From Wolbachia endosymbiont (group A) of Pogonocherus hispidulus (GTDB taxonomy: Bacteria; Pseudomonadota; Alphaproteobacteria; Rickettsiales; Anaplasmataceae), in contig NZ_OZ034750.1 of assembly GCF_964028195.1 (NCBI RefSeq), positions 186,001 to 250,000 on the forward strand: a stretch of 64,000 nucleotides of DNA, in the 5' to 3' direction. Both the position numbers and the translations under genes were made by a program. Shown piece by piece: positions 1 through 9,313 of the stretch. The notes below the pieces were generated by a model. That model had not been told where the DNA came from and did not search any database. It was given only the letters and a program-made list of their open reading frames with translations. Position 1 is the first letter of the stretch. Each line of letters begins with the position of its first letter.

Positions 1-3000
1 CGTTTTGATTTAGAAGAGGGGGATGCCTCAGGTAAAGACTGTAATAGTGCAAATCATTATATAACAACTGCTAAAGTAAGAGTAAATAGCGAAACAACAG
101 TTAGTTTACCTACTATATCTTATGTCATTATTGATGAGCCTACTTATCAGCATTTTAAAGTGTTTGATTTTAGGTGTAACACAGTGAAGGTACTAACCAG
201 TTTATATCAAGGGCTACAATTAAAGCTAGAAAAAGTAGGAGATGACAACAAGTTAGCTTTGGTTACTAACTCAGGTGAATATTACTATTATTACCATGAT
301 GGCAATGCTATTAATATAGCTACTATTGATCTTATACCTAAGTCCAGCACAAATGGTACACACGTTAGTGTATATGATTATGATACACATTCTATGAAAT
401 TTAAACCACTTGAAAATAGTAAGGTTTTAATAGATCGAAAAGATGTGATAAGTAGTAAAAATATGAGTCTTATTGGCAATAGACTTGATATACGAATTGG
501 AGACAATGTTTTTAAAGAATCGCAATTTGAATACAAATTTTATAAGAGCATTGAAATACATAACTTCGCTGGTAGTAAGGTTGGTATGTTGAATAATGTT
601 GTTCCAATATTCGATCGGAGAGATGATAATTTCAAATTATTTCCTTTTCATGAAATAGAGAGATTGAATGTGAAAAATAGCTATTTCGCAGCAAAAAAGT
701 TAGGCAGTAATTACGTTGGTTGTATATCAGACGAAAATAGCAAATGTAAGAATTTTTATGGTTTAAAACCTGATTTTGTAGGATATAACTACAGCCATAA
801 CTCAGATTTATATCCTTATTATTATAACTTAGAAAATTTTGGTAACTTTTTGGAGGTTGATATGAAAGTTGGAGAACTTATAGATTTAGAAAAAGGTTTA
901 GAAGAAAAGATTAGAATTTTAGAAGATAAAATTAAAAAATTAAACGAAACACAAATGGTAGCAATGCCTGGACCTCCTGGGCCAAGAGGTTTGCCAGGTC
1001 AAAGAGGCGAACTAGGACCACGTGGTCTTGATGGGCTGCCAGGCATACCTGGAGAAAAAGGAGAAGAGGGCCAAGAAGGCGGGTTTTATGCAGTCTCAGA
1101 ACTAACAGGAAAGCCAGGTCCTAAAGGGGATCAAGGTTGGACAGGTCAGAAGGGAGAGCCAGGTCTACAAGGGTATCCAAGTCCCAAAGGGGATCAAGGT
1201 CATCCAGGTCTAAACGGGTTGCCTGGAGAGAAAGGTGACAAGGGTGATCAAGGTTATTTGGGTTACGGCTATCCAAGCCAAAAGGGTGAGCCAGGTGCAC
1301 CAGGACGACCAGGGTTAGATGGACAACCAGGAATAAAAGGTGATCAAGGTATAAAAGGTGAAATTGGTCCTCAGGGTCCGGTAGGTCCGAAAGGCGTTAA
1401 TGGTACGCAAGGTCTTTCAGGTTCTCAAGGTGTGCCGGGTCAAAGAGGTGAGCCAGGTCTTGTAGGTCTTCCAGGTCAAAAAGGTGAGCCAGGTCTTGCA
1501 GGTTCTCGAGGTAATCAAGGTCTTCCAGGCTTGAAAGGACAGAAAGGTACACAAGGTGGTTCAGGTTCTCAAGGTACGCCAGGTCTAAAAGGTGAACTAG
1601 GTCAAGCTGGTAAAGACGGAACCCCGGGTTCTAAAGGAGCAGATGGAGCTCCTGGTAAAGATGGATTGCCAGGAATGCCTGGATCAAAAGGTGACCAAGG
1701 AAATGCAGGTCCAAGAGGCCCTCAAGGAAATAAAGGTGATCAAGGCTTAGTAGGTCCACAAGGTTTCAAGGGAGATAAAGGAGAACAGGGTATACAAGGT
1801 CCTAGAGGTTTCAAGGGCCTCTCTGGTTCAAGAGGCGCAAAGGGTGAACAAGGGCATAGTGGCATGGATGCAAATCCTGAAGAAGTTGCAGATAAGCTAG
1901 TCACTACTAGAGCCACTGGGTTTAAGGAGATGATGCTTAACTTCACTGATTCCAGTGGAAAAATGTTAATGGAAGAACTTGCAGGCAGTTCAAGTCTGCA
2001 TACTGGGGTTGCACAAAAATTAATTAATAATGGAACCATTGCTAATGAAGTACTTGAGTATCGTAATCAAGACGGAGATTTAGTATTAGAGCAGCAAATT
2101 GCAGGAAAAGTTATCGACAGTCCAAATATTCATGAAGCAATAGCTACTGCACTAATTGATAACAGAGCTCAAGAGCTAAAAGAAGCCTTACTAAGTGATG
2201 ATAATGATACATTAGTAGAAAAACTTGCAAACAGTACTGAGCTAATAAAAAGCATTTCAGAAGAATTAAAGCAAAATCCAGGAAAAGTTCAAGGACCAAA
2301 AGGTGATAAGGGAGATACTGGAGCGTCAGGTATGCCTGGTCCTAAAGGTGACAAAGGAGATGTGGGCGATAAAGGAGATACTGGATTGCCAGGAATGCCT
2401 GGATCAAAAGGTCCGGTAGGCCCTAAGGGTAATCCAGGCTTGCAAGGACTAAAAGGTGAACAAGGTACAGATGGACTAAAAGGAGAAGCTGGCCCTAAAG
2501 GAGATATTGGGGTGCAAGGTCTTAATGGACAAAAAGGTGATGTTGGTCCTCAAGGCTTGAAGGGTGAGCAAGGAGATATGGGTGCAAAAGGAGTTGATGG
2601 ATTACCAGGTCTACAAGGCTTTAATGGCACGCAAGGAGAAAAAGGTGCTCAAGGTCTAGTAGGTCCAAAAGGGGATATGGGAGATAAAGGAGCAGATGGA
2701 GCGCCAGGAATACCTGGAGAAAAAGGTGACGAAGGTATACAAGGTTCTCAAGGCTTTAATGGTACGCAAGGGGAGAAAGGTTCTCAGGGTCTAAAAGGGG
2801 ATAAAGGTGAATTTGGAATTGTAGGAGCGCCAGGGCAACCAGGATTAGATGGACTACCTGGAGAAAAGGGAAATAAAGGAGACATAGGTCCAAAAGGTTT
2901 AATCGGCGATAAAGGTGATACAGGAGAGCAAGGTCTTCCAGGTCCAAAAGGTGACCAAGGAGACACAGGTCCAATAGGTCCGCAAGGCTTGAATGGTACA

Positions 3001-4482
3001 CAAGGTGTACAAGGACAAAAAGGTGATCAAGGAATACAAGGTCCTAAAGGCGTTAATGGTACACAAGGCTTGAAGGGTGATCAAGGAGATAAGGGTGAAA
3101 TTGGAGCACCAGGAATGGATGGATTGCCAGGTCTACAAGGCTTTAATGGCACGCAAGGAGAAAAAGGTGTTCAAGGTCTAGTAGGTCCTAAAGGTGATAA
3201 AGGAGATTCAGGTCCAGTAGGTCCTCAAGGAGTAGATGGTGCTTCAGGTACAGATGGAGCGCCAGGTGTGTCTGGAGAAAAAGGTGATCTTGGTCTCAAG
3301 GGAGATAGAGGTGAAATTGGAGCACCAGGAATGGATGGATTGCCAGGTCTACAAGGCTTTAATGGCACGCAAGGAGAAAAAGGTGTTCAAGGTCTAGTAG
3401 GTCCTAAAGGTGATAAAGGAGATTCAGGTCCAGTAGGCCCTCAAGGAGTAGATGGAGCGCCAGGTGTGTCTGGAGAAAAAGGTGATCTTGGTCTCAAGGG
3501 AGATAGAGGTGAAATTGGAGCACCAGGAATGGATGGATTGCCAGGTCTACAAGGCTTCAATGGCACGCAAGGAGAAAAAGGTGCTCAAGGTCTAGTAGGT
3601 CCTAAAGGCAACACAGGAGCGCCTGGTCCTCATGGTCCAAAGGGAGAAGATGGGGTAGGTGCTGCAGAGGCTGATCAGTTTTTGCGCAAGATGAATCAAA
3701 CAAAAATTGAAATTCAGAATGCTCAGAAAGCAGCAGAGGTAGCTAAAACCGCTTCTGAAAAATCTGCCAAAGAAGCTAAAGATTTTAAAGAAGAGGCTGA
3801 CAATTTTGTTGATAAAGCATTTCGATCAGAACAAAATACTCAAGCACTTTATAGTAAGGTAAAGGATATATTTTGTAAAACAAAACCTACAGATCAAGTT
3901 TGTACTGTACGTAGAAAGAAGAGGGAAATTGAAAAATTAAATAATCCACCAGTAACAAGTGGAGCAAGTAGGCCAACTTCATTTATATCTCAAGTAATAA
4001 ATTTCTTTTATCCTTCTGTAAAACAAGATGAATATAAAATAGAGAATAAAATACAAGAGCTTAATCAAGTGGCAAAAATAATAGATGCAGCAGATATTGT
4101 TATGAGATTTGGAAAAGTATTAGAAGAAACAGCTTCAAAATGCGGCATTCCAAAGAAAAGCCTAAATTTTGATCCAGTAAAACTACAGTCAACCATTCTA
4201 GATAGGTCATTATTTAATGATGAAAGTCGTAATGAGCTGTTAAAACTCTTATATTTATCTGCAAAAAAATCATGTCCAAATTACAAACAAACTGATAGAT
4301 TTTTGACTATTTTCAAAGATCGTATGGAAAGAACATTAGAAAACAATGAGCAACAAAGGGGTTTTGTTAATATTGAGAAAACAGCAACAGATAACGAGCA
4401 GCCAAGGAGTTTTATGAGCGATGTCACTTCTCCAAGTAGTTTCAAGGCGATTGATCTGAAGGCTGTTAATTGTTTAAGGTAA
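1..4482 (+). CDS. Large collagen-like (Gly-X-Y repeat) protein, 5' partial
   Basis: The reading frame is open from base 1, so the GTG at 160 is only an internal codon and the gene starts outside the window. At least 1493 codons are visible. An N-terminal region of no recognised family (bases 1-950) ends in a short charged helix. A first collagen-like block of Gly-X-Y triplets, rich in GPKGD- and GEKG-type triplets, follows at about 967-1863. A non-collagen spacer of about 140 residues (1864-2280) separates it from a longer second block (about 2290-3657). Next come an Ala/Lys/Glu-rich probable coiled coil (about 3660-3840), a basic RRKKR cluster (about 3910) and a C-terminal domain with a few cysteines. 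Bacterial collagen-like proteins usually form surface or secreted triple-helical stalks; I infer an exported or host-facing role, but no signal peptide is visible because the start is missing. Confidence 0.85.
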   Translation, partial: RFDLEEGDASGKDCNSANHYITTAKVRVNSETTVSLPTISYVIIDEPTYQHFKVFDFRCNTVKVLTSLYQGLQLKLEKVGDDNKLALVTNSGEYYYYYHDGNAINIATIDLIPKSSTNGTHVSVYDYDTHSMKFKPLENSKVLIDRKDVISSKNMSLIGNRLDIRIGDNVFKESQFEYKFYKSIEIHNFAGSKVGMLNNVVPIFDRRDDNFKLFPFHEIERLNVKNSYFAAKKLGSNYVGCISDENSKCKNFYGLKPDFVGYNYSHNSDLYPYYYNLENFGNFLEVDMKVGELIDLEKGLEEKIRILEDKIKKLNETQMVAMPGPPGPRGLPGQRGELGPRGLDGLPGIPGEKGEEGQEGGFYAVSELTGKPGPKGDQGWTGQKGEPGLQGYPSPKGDQGHPGLNGLPGEKGDKGDQGYLGYGYPSQKGEPGAPGRPGLDGQPGIKGDQGIKGEIGPQGPVGPKGVNGTQGLSGSQGVPGQRGEPGLVGLPGQKGEPGLAGSRGNQGLPGLKGQKGTQGGSGSQGTPGLKGELGQAGKDGTPGSKGADGAPGKDGLPGMPGSKGDQGNAGPRGPQGNKGDQGLVGPQGFKGDKGEQGIQGPRGFKGLSGSRGAKGEQGHSGMDANPEEVADKLVTTRATGFKEMMLNFTDSSGKMLMEELAGSSSLHTGVAQKLINNGTIANEVLEYRNQDGDLVLEQQIAGKVIDSPNIHEAIATALIDNRAQELKEALLSDDNDTLVEKLANSTELIKSISEELKQNPGKVQGPKGDKGDTGASGMPGPKGDKGDVGDKGDTGLPGMPGSKGPVGPKGNPGLQGLKGEQGTDGLKGEAGPKGDIGVQGLNGQKGDVGPQGLKGEQGDMGAKGVDGLPGLQGFNGTQGEKGAQGLVGPKGDMGDKGADGAPGIPGEKGDEGIQGSQGFNGTQGEKGSQGLKGDKGEFGIVGAPGQPGLDGLPGEKGNKGDIGPKGLIGDKGDTGEQGLPGPKGDQGDTGPIGPQGLNGTQGVQGQKGDQGIQGPKGVNGTQGLKGDQGDKGEIGAPGMDGLPGLQGFNGTQGEKGVQGLVGPKGDKGDSGPVGPQGVDGASGTDGAPGVSGEKGDLGLKGDRGEIGAPGMDGLPGLQGFNGTQGEKGVQGLVGPKGDKGDSGPVGPQGVDGAPGVSGEKGDLGLKGDRGEIGAPGMDGLPGLQGFNGTQGEKGAQGLVGPKGNTGAPGPHGPKGEDGVGAAEADQFLRKMNQTKIEIQNAQKAAEVAKTASEKSAKEAKDFKEEADNFVDKAFRSEQNTQALYSKVKDIFCKTKPTDQVCTVRRKKREIEKLNNPPVTSGASRPTSFISQVINFFYPSVKQDEYKIENKIQELNQVAKIIDAADIVMRFGKVLEETASKCGIPKKSLNFDPVKLQSTILDRSLFNDESRNELLKLLYLSAKKSCPNYKQTDRFLTIFKDRMERTLENNEQQRGFVNIEKTATDNEQPRSFMSDVTSPSSFKAIDLKAVNCLR
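3094..3608 (+). repeat. Near-identical in-frame tandem repeats inside the collagen block
   Basis: Three consecutive units begin at 3094, 3310 and 3508. Each starts with codons for GEIGAPGMDGLPGLQGF. The first unit is 216 bp, the second 198 bp (it lacks 18 bp, six codons) and the third is partial, diverging after about 3600. All lengths are multiples of nine, so the Gly-X-Y phase is kept. The near-identity at DNA level suggests recent duplication by slippage or unequal recombination. Confidence 0.9.
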
Positions 4483-4486
4483 TAGT

Positions 4487-5797
4487 ATGGGAAATACATT
4501 TAGAATAGATAATAAAGATCCGCTCTATAAGAAGCTGATTAAACTTCCTACTGCATATTATAGATTAGAGTTTAATAACAACAAGTATACTATTCGTTCA
4601 CACATTGGTACGGCTGAGTTGGGTGATACTATTAGTGATTTAAAGTTACAGAAGCTGGGTGATAAAATAGTTTTATATAAGGGAAAATCACCTCTGAAAG
4701 TGAAAAATAAAGATGGTGAAGAAGAGAATCTTATTATAGAGCAAGAAGATATCATAAGTGCAAACAGGGACAATATTATAGAAAAGCTTAGATCAAAACC
4801 AATAGAGATTTCGCTTTACCACATAGAAGATAGTCCATATTTTGGTGCCAAATTACCCATTTCTAGACACAGTACAACAACTGAAGTACTAAACTTCATC
4901 AATTTTAATGATGAAAATGATCCAGTACTACAAAAGATTAAAGGAGAAAATGGTGGACTTTATTTTACAATAGAAGGTGATTATATCTATATATCAGACA
5001 AAAATGGAAAGTGTCTTCCAGTGTGTGAAGATGGCAGCTGCTATAAGTATCAATACACAAAAGATGAATGTGATGTATTAACAATAAGTGATGTATCAAC
5101 AATAATAGATAGCTTAAAGCAGAAATTCACTTTGCAAAAAGGGGAAGAATTATCGCCTGATATCTATGAAGCAAATATTGTCTTGAATGATAAGCCCATA
5201 GCTACTCTTCCAAAAATAGGTTACTACATGTTCAATGATCAATTGGTCATGCGTAATCATGTTACACAAGAGAAGGTAATTATCCCAAGAGATTTTCACT
5301 ATTTAAAAGTTGTTAAATTTAATAATGATGATTATAAATTAACGTTTTGTAATTTTTTAGGTAATGAATTCTTTGAATACAAAAAATACGATCCCCAGTA
5401 TTCGAACGTTTCAGATGAATATAAATTCATCAGTTTAAATTGTGCGAAAAAAGAATGTAATCCGAATCTTTGGGAATTATTTAGTCATCGACCATCGTTT
5501 TTTATTACAGAAGAATCTCCTGAACCAGGCTCTCCAGGTCACTATTCAGTTGCCGTGTTCGAATTCATAAGTGGTAAAAAAGGTAGGAAAATGGCTACAT
5601 TAATTGATGAATTTGGCTCTTTCAATAAAGAGGGTAAGTTTCAGTATTGTGATTACCATACAAAAGCAGAGTATGGTGTTTATGATTCTTCTGAGATTAA
5701 TCTAAAAGAAATGTATACATGGACAGATGCAAATAGCGAATTTTGTTTTGCAGAAGATGACAATATAACTCTTCATACTATTCCAGAGTTATTGTAA
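4487..5797 (+). CDS. Unrecognised protein downstream of the collagen-like gene
   Basis: The 436-residue product starts at an ATG four bases after the upstream stop, so the two genes are probably cotranscribed. I do not recognise the family. It has no signal peptide or membrane segment and looks like an acidic, beta-rich soluble protein with several cysteines (CLPVCEDGSC around residue 180). Short phrases recall the N-terminal region of the collagen-like protein: LKLQKLGD versus LKLEKVGD, an EDIIS/KDVIS phrase, YFGAKLP versus YFAAKKLG, and ISDKNGKC versus ISDENSKC. They occur in the same order. I infer that the two proteins share an N-terminal domain and diverged by duplication, with collagen blocks present in one of them. 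Function unknown. Confidence 0.75.
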   Translation: MGNTFRIDNKDPLYKKLIKLPTAYYRLEFNNNKYTIRSHIGTAELGDTISDLKLQKLGDKIVLYKGKSPLKVKNKDGEEENLIIEQEDIISANRDNIIEKLRSKPIEISLYHIEDSPYFGAKLPISRHSTTTEVLNFINFNDENDPVLQKIKGENGGLYFTIEGDYIYISDKNGKCLPVCEDGSCYKYQYTKDECDVLTISDVSTIIDSLKQKFTLQKGEELSPDIYEANIVLNDKPIATLPKIGYYMFNDQLVMRNHVTQEKVIIPRDFHYLKVVKFNNDDYKLTFCNFLGNEFFEYKKYDPQYSNVSDEYKFISLNCAKKECNPNLWELFSHRPSFFITEESPEPGSPGHYSVAVFEFISGKKGRKMATLIDEFGSFNKEGKFQYCDYHTKAEYGVYDSSEINLKEMYTWTDANSEFCFAEDDNITLHTIPELL

Positions 5798-5859
5798 TTA
5801 CACGCACCAAGTTAGGAAAGAATGAAGTGAAAGAGGAATAGGCTATAGGATGACAGAAG

Positions 5860-5888
5860 TTGGCTTTATTAGCTATAGGTGGTATGAT
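5860..5888 (+). promoter_or_regulatory. Probable sigma-70 promoter for mraY
   Basis: TTGGCT at 5860-5865 and TATGAT at 5883-5888 are separated by 17 bp. The -10 is preceded by TG plus one base (extended -10). The mraY start lies 24 bases downstream. Confidence 0.5.
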
Positions 5889-5911
5889 ACTTAGTCAATT
5901 TAAATAAGCAG

Positions 5912-6892
5912 ATGATCTTAGCTACAAAAATATTTTTTACCTCATTTGTTTTTGGGTTTATTCTTTTTCCCTATTTTATAAAGCTTCTAAAAAAAATAAG
6001 TAAAGATGGGCAACCAATTAGATCATGTGGACCAGAAAGTCATTTAATAACAAAAAAGAATGTACCACCTATGGGCGGAATAATAATACTGATTTCTTCT
6101 TTATTACCAATTTTACTCTGGGCTCAGTTAACACTAGAAATCTTGCTGCTGATATTGATAACTCTATTTTTTGCTCTACTTGGATTTATTGATGATTATT
6201 TAAAATTGAAGACAAATCACTATCGAGGTTTAAGTGCAAAAACCAAAATACTTATTCAGTTTATTGTAACTCTGGTTAGTATGTCTATACTTAAGCTATA
6301 CTCTGCTGAAGGTTTTACAAAAATGTCCCTATTTAAAGGAGTAATAATCGACTTTGGCTATCTATATGTTCCATTCGCTGCGTTTGTAATTGTCGGCTCT
6401 GCTAATGCTGTGAATCTCACAGATGGTTTGGATGGCCTTGCTGCAACTCAAGTCATCACTTCCTTTGCTTTTTTGGGGCTAATTGCATATATAACTCAAG
6501 CAGATATGAATATTACTTTATTCTGCATTGCATTTATAGGAGCTATTTTAAGTTTCTTGTGGTTTAACACACATCCAGCAAAAATATTTATGGGTGATGT
6601 TGGTAGCTTGTCGGTAGGCGCAGCTTTAGGGTTAACTAGTGTCCTAATTAAAAGAGAAATGCTTTTTGCCGTTATTGGAATAATCTTTGTAATAGAGACT
6701 CTATCTGTGATTATTCAGATATCATATTTTAAATATACAAAGTTTAAATATGGAGAAGGAAAAAGAGTTTTTCTTATGGCACCAATACATCATCACTTTG
6801 AGAAGAAGGGATGGTCAGAAAATGTAATCGTTATGAAATTTTGGATAATTTCTATTATCTGTTCAGTTTTTACTATAACTTTCTTATTATAA
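5912..6892 (+). CDS. mraY: Phospho-N-acetylmuramoyl-pentapeptide-transferase
   Basis: MraY moves phospho-MurNAc-pentapeptide from UDP onto undecaprenyl phosphate in the inner membrane, giving lipid I. The 326-residue protein has about ten hydrophobic segments and the family signatures: the Asp-Asp pair in GFIDDYLK (residues 94-95), NLTDGLDGLA (168-177), FMGDVGS (226-232) and the PIHHHFEKKGW loop (291-301). Length is slightly shorter than the E. coli enzyme, as in other Rickettsiales. The ATG at 5912 follows a probable promoter at 5860-5888. rnhB follows after six bases, so the two are likely cotranscribed. Wolbachia is known to make lipid II without a normal wall; murG and rodA of the same pathway lie elsewhere in this window. 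Confidence 0.97.
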   Translation: MILATKIFFTSFVFGFILFPYFIKLLKKISKDGQPIRSCGPESHLITKKNVPPMGGIIILISSLLPILLWAQLTLEILLLILITLFFALLGFIDDYLKLKTNHYRGLSAKTKILIQFIVTLVSMSILKLYSAEGFTKMSLFKGVIIDFGYLYVPFAAFVIVGSANAVNLTDGLDGLAATQVITSFAFLGLIAYITQADMNITLFCIAFIGAILSFLWFNTHPAKIFMGDVGSLSVGAALGLTSVLIKREMLFAVIGIIFVIETLSVIIQISYFKYTKFKYGEGKRVFLMAPIHHHFEKKGWSENVIVMKFWIISIICSVFTITFLL

Positions 6893-6898
6893 AAACCT

Positions 6899-7495
6899 AT
6901 GAAATACCCAGACTTTACATTAGAAAATAAATTATCAGGAGTGATAGCAGGAGTGGATGAAGTTGGAAGAGGTCCGCTAGCTGGTCCAGTAATATCCGCA
7001 GCCGTAGTGTTTATTGATAGAAATACAATTATTGATGGAATCAACGACTCGAAAAAGTTGACTCCTCAATGTAGGCAAGTCCTATATGAAAAAATAACAT
7101 CCGTTGCAAAATTTGGTATAGGAATGGCAAGCGTAGAAGAAATAAATTCATACAATATCTTGCAAGCAACAAAACTTTCAATGAAACGTGCGTTAATAGA
7201 CTTGGACCTAGAGTTAGATTATGTGCTAGTTGATGGTAATCAACCACCTGAAGTGAAATGGCAAGTGAAATCCATAGTAAATGGTGATAATTTGAGTACA
7301 TCAATTGCAGCAGCTTCAATCGTTGCAAAAGTTACGAGAGATCGGCTTATGCAAGAATTGCACAATAAGCATCCTGAATATAATTGGTATAAAAATAAAG
7401 GATATGGGACAAAAGAGCACCTTAACGCTATTGGCCTTTATGGAATTACAGAACATCATAGAAAAAACTTTGCACCCATATCTCGGGCATTATAG
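6899..7495 (+). CDS. rnhB: Ribonuclease HII
   Basis: RNase HII cleaves RNA in RNA-DNA hybrids and removes misincorporated ribonucleotides. The 198-residue protein has the type 2 signature GVDEVGRGPLAGPV (about 18-31) with the metal-binding Asp-Glu pair at residues 20-21, the next Asp in VLVDGN (about 112), the SIAAASIVAKVTRD motif with its final Asp (about 135-148), and the conserved YGT of KGYGTKEH. Length is normal. It starts six bases after mraY and converges with the virB9-like gene, 11 bases away on the other strand. Confidence 0.97.
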   Translation: MKYPDFTLENKLSGVIAGVDEVGRGPLAGPVISAAVVFIDRNTIIDGINDSKKLTPQCRQVLYEKITSVAKFGIGMASVEEINSYNILQATKLSMKRALIDLDLELDYVLVDGNQPPEVKWQVKSIVNGDNLSTSIAAASIVAKVTRDRLMQELHNKHPEYNWYKNKGYGTKEHLNAIGLYGITEHHRKNFAPISRAL

Positions 7496-7506
7496 CCTTT
7501 AATCAC

Positions 7507-8289
7507 TCACCCTTTTTTGAAAGGTATGTTTTCATTAAATAGGCAAACTGTACTCGATCCATTCCTTAAGGTAAACACTGAACTCACCCTTTCGATTATC
7601 AGGTAGTTGTCAACTGTACGGAAATTTACTAAAGACTCATATCCTGCAGAATCAACCATAAAAACTGCCGGGAAATCAGAGTTTATTTTATTGAATTGTA
7701 GATATGTAAATTTTCCATCATCAAAAACCTTGATTGGTATTATTGACTGACTGCCTTTAACGTGCGAGATGGAATAATTAAAATTTAAGCCCTTCTTTAC
7801 AACTTCAATGTCGTTTATATCAGGGATAATGGTATGACTAGCTTGTTCGAAGATATCACCGTTATTTGTTGTGTAAATCTCATCACTGCTAAATAGTGGA
7901 TAAAGAAACCTTACTTCATATGCTAATCTTGGATCATCTAGTCCGGTTGCTTCTTCAGCATGAAGCTCAAAGTAATAAACTCTTTTATTGGTAATTATAG
8001 TTGCGTTAGTATCGGCAATATCATCTATAGGCTTAATAAACAATCTGTTACCTTGAGGAAGGAGTTGCCAACCAGTTGAATCACCCATTGAAAGGTTTTG
8101 TATTACCTCCCCTGGTTCAAACAATATGCTGGATTGATAACCATAAAAACCCGTATACTTATGTATAGCTTGTGGGTTATAATTTATCACCTTTATGTGA
8201 TCATCTCCAGCTATTGAACGTGGCTCCTGTTTTGCAAGTGCATCACTACCACAGAGGAACAACAGTACGGTAAACAGTAAACCAATCAT
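7507..8289 (-). CDS. virB9: VirB9/CagX-family type IV secretion protein (solitary paralogue)
   Basis: VirB9 is part of the outer core complex of the type IV secretion channel in the periplasm and outer membrane. The 260-residue protein has a signal peptide (hydrophobic residues 3-16, cleavage expected after ALA near residue 19), then the N-terminal VirB9 domain including the conserved YYFEL stretch and ARLAYEVRFLYP-like segment, then the C-terminal domain ending near VFTLRNGSS. No virB8, virB10, virB11 or virD4 gene is next to it. Rickettsiales are known to carry scattered, duplicated vir genes, so I infer this is the solitary second VirB9 rather than the one in the main operon. It may fine-tune the channel or be divergent in function. 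Confidence 0.85.
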   Translation of the reverse strand: MIGLLFTVLLFLCGSDALAKQEPRSIAGDDHIKVINYNPQAIHKYTGFYGYQSSILFEPGEVIQNLSMGDSTGWQLLPQGNRLFIKPIDDIADTNATIITNKRVYYFELHAEEATGLDDPRLAYEVRFLYPLFSSDEIYTTNNGDIFEQASHTIIPDINDIEVVKKGLNFNYSISHVKGSQSIIPIKVFDDGKFTYLQFNKINSDFPAVFMVDSAGYESLVNFRTVDNYLIIERVSSVFTLRNGSSTVCLFNENIPFKKG

Positions 8290-8476
8290 AATATCAAAAT
8301 AAATTAATCTTCATTTTATCATTGATAGACATGCACTGCAACTGTTAAGCTGTACTATAAACCCCAATTATAGGTTAGCAAGCGGTAGAAAAGGCAAGAA
8401 ATAAGGCAAACTCCTTAAATACTTTAGAACTACAGGAAGCTTCACCTGAACGGATACACTTGGAATCCTGCCATTT

Positions 8477-8932
8477 TCACTTCGTAAACATACCAAGAAT
8501 TCTGTCCATTATTCCACCCATATTTGCTTCAGCTTGAGTATACTCTATTTTACCACCGTGCAAGATTAGTTTAATATCTGATCCAGGTGATATATTAACA
8601 AATTTACTACCAACAACTCCACTGCTAGTGATCAGAGCTGAACTATCAATTGGCAATTTTATGTCTCTGCTTATACACATATCGATTCGTGCTATGTAGG
8701 TAGCTTTGTCAAGTGACACACCAGTTATGCTTCCAACGTCCACACCAGAGATCTTGACACTATCACCAACTCCTATACCGTTAGCGTTAGCAAAAAGACC
8801 ATATATTTTATAGCAATCCTTATAGTTTTTCTTTATGTAAGATAGCTTATCAATAGCAAAGAAAATCAGAAAGATAGTGAAAACTAATACAAATAATCCA
8901 GCGGTTATTTCAAGTATATTTGACCTTCGCAT
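8477..8932 (-). CDS. mlaD: MlaD-like outer-membrane lipid transport protein (MCE domain)
   Basis: MlaD is the periplasmic, membrane-anchored substrate-binding ring of the Mla phospholipid transporter. The 151-residue product has a single N-terminal membrane helix (about residues 9-27) followed by one MCE domain containing the hallmark GLFANANGIGVGDSVKISGVDVG (23 residues, about 46-68), of which GIGVGDSVKISGV is most diagnostic, and a SSGVVGSKFVNISPG strand pair. The short length fits a minimal MlaD. It lies two bases after the NDUFA12-like gene, with no mlaE or mlaF alongside. Confidence 0.9.
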   Translation of the reverse strand: MRRSNILEITAGLFVLVFTIFLIFFAIDKLSYIKKNYKDCYKIYGLFANANGIGVGDSVKISGVDVGSITGVSLDKATYIARIDMCISRDIKLPIDSSALITSSGVVGSKFVNISPGSDIKLILHGGKIEYTQAEANMGGIMDRILGMFTK

Positions 8933-8934
8933 CT

Positions 8935-9249
8935 TTAGTTATCAGGACTCCAGCTTTTATAATAATTTTTCACTTTTTGGTTTGGATAGTATGCATCTTT
9001 TGTACCCGTTAAATTAGGAGTATGTTTTACTTTTCTTTTTTTATTATTAACTGGTACTACATTATCAGTATAGTGAAGCCATATATGCCATTCCGGAGGC
9101 ACTGTTGTAGGCTCAGAGACACTGCTATACATAACCCACCTTTTTCCTTTACTTGATTCATAGTAAGAATTTCCATTTTCATCTCTTCCTACAAATTTAT
9201 CTTCCCTTCGTAATAGGCGTTTTATTGCATTACAAACTTTAGATAACAT
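8935..9249 (-). CDS. NDUFA12-type (17.2 kDa) complex I accessory subunit
   Basis: This small subunit is one of the few accessory complex I proteins shared by mitochondria and alphaproteobacteria. The 104-residue protein has the family pattern: FVGRDENGNSYYE near the N-terminus, GKRWVMYSS, then VPPEWHIWLHY (PPEWHxWL is the core signature, about residues 52-60), and a C-terminal PNLTGT...YxSWSP tail. It is soluble and has no signal peptide. The mlaD gene follows after two bases, an arrangement that implies cotranscription rather than shared function. Confidence 0.92.
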   Translation of the reverse strand: MLSKVCNAIKRLLRREDKFVGRDENGNSYYESSKGKRWVMYSSVSEPTTVPPEWHIWLHYTDNVVPVNNKKRKVKHTPNLTGTKDAYYPNQKVKNYYKSWSPDN

Positions 9250-9313
9250 AAGGGTATTAAAACAAAAAGTATTATATATACTAATACTTTAACGATATAT
9301 TAACAACAATTTA

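Noticed and set aside
1740-3084. Pro/Leu-rich reading frames on the minus strand across the collagen block
   Set aside because: They are mirror frames of Gly-X-Y codons, with low-complexity products and no start signals.
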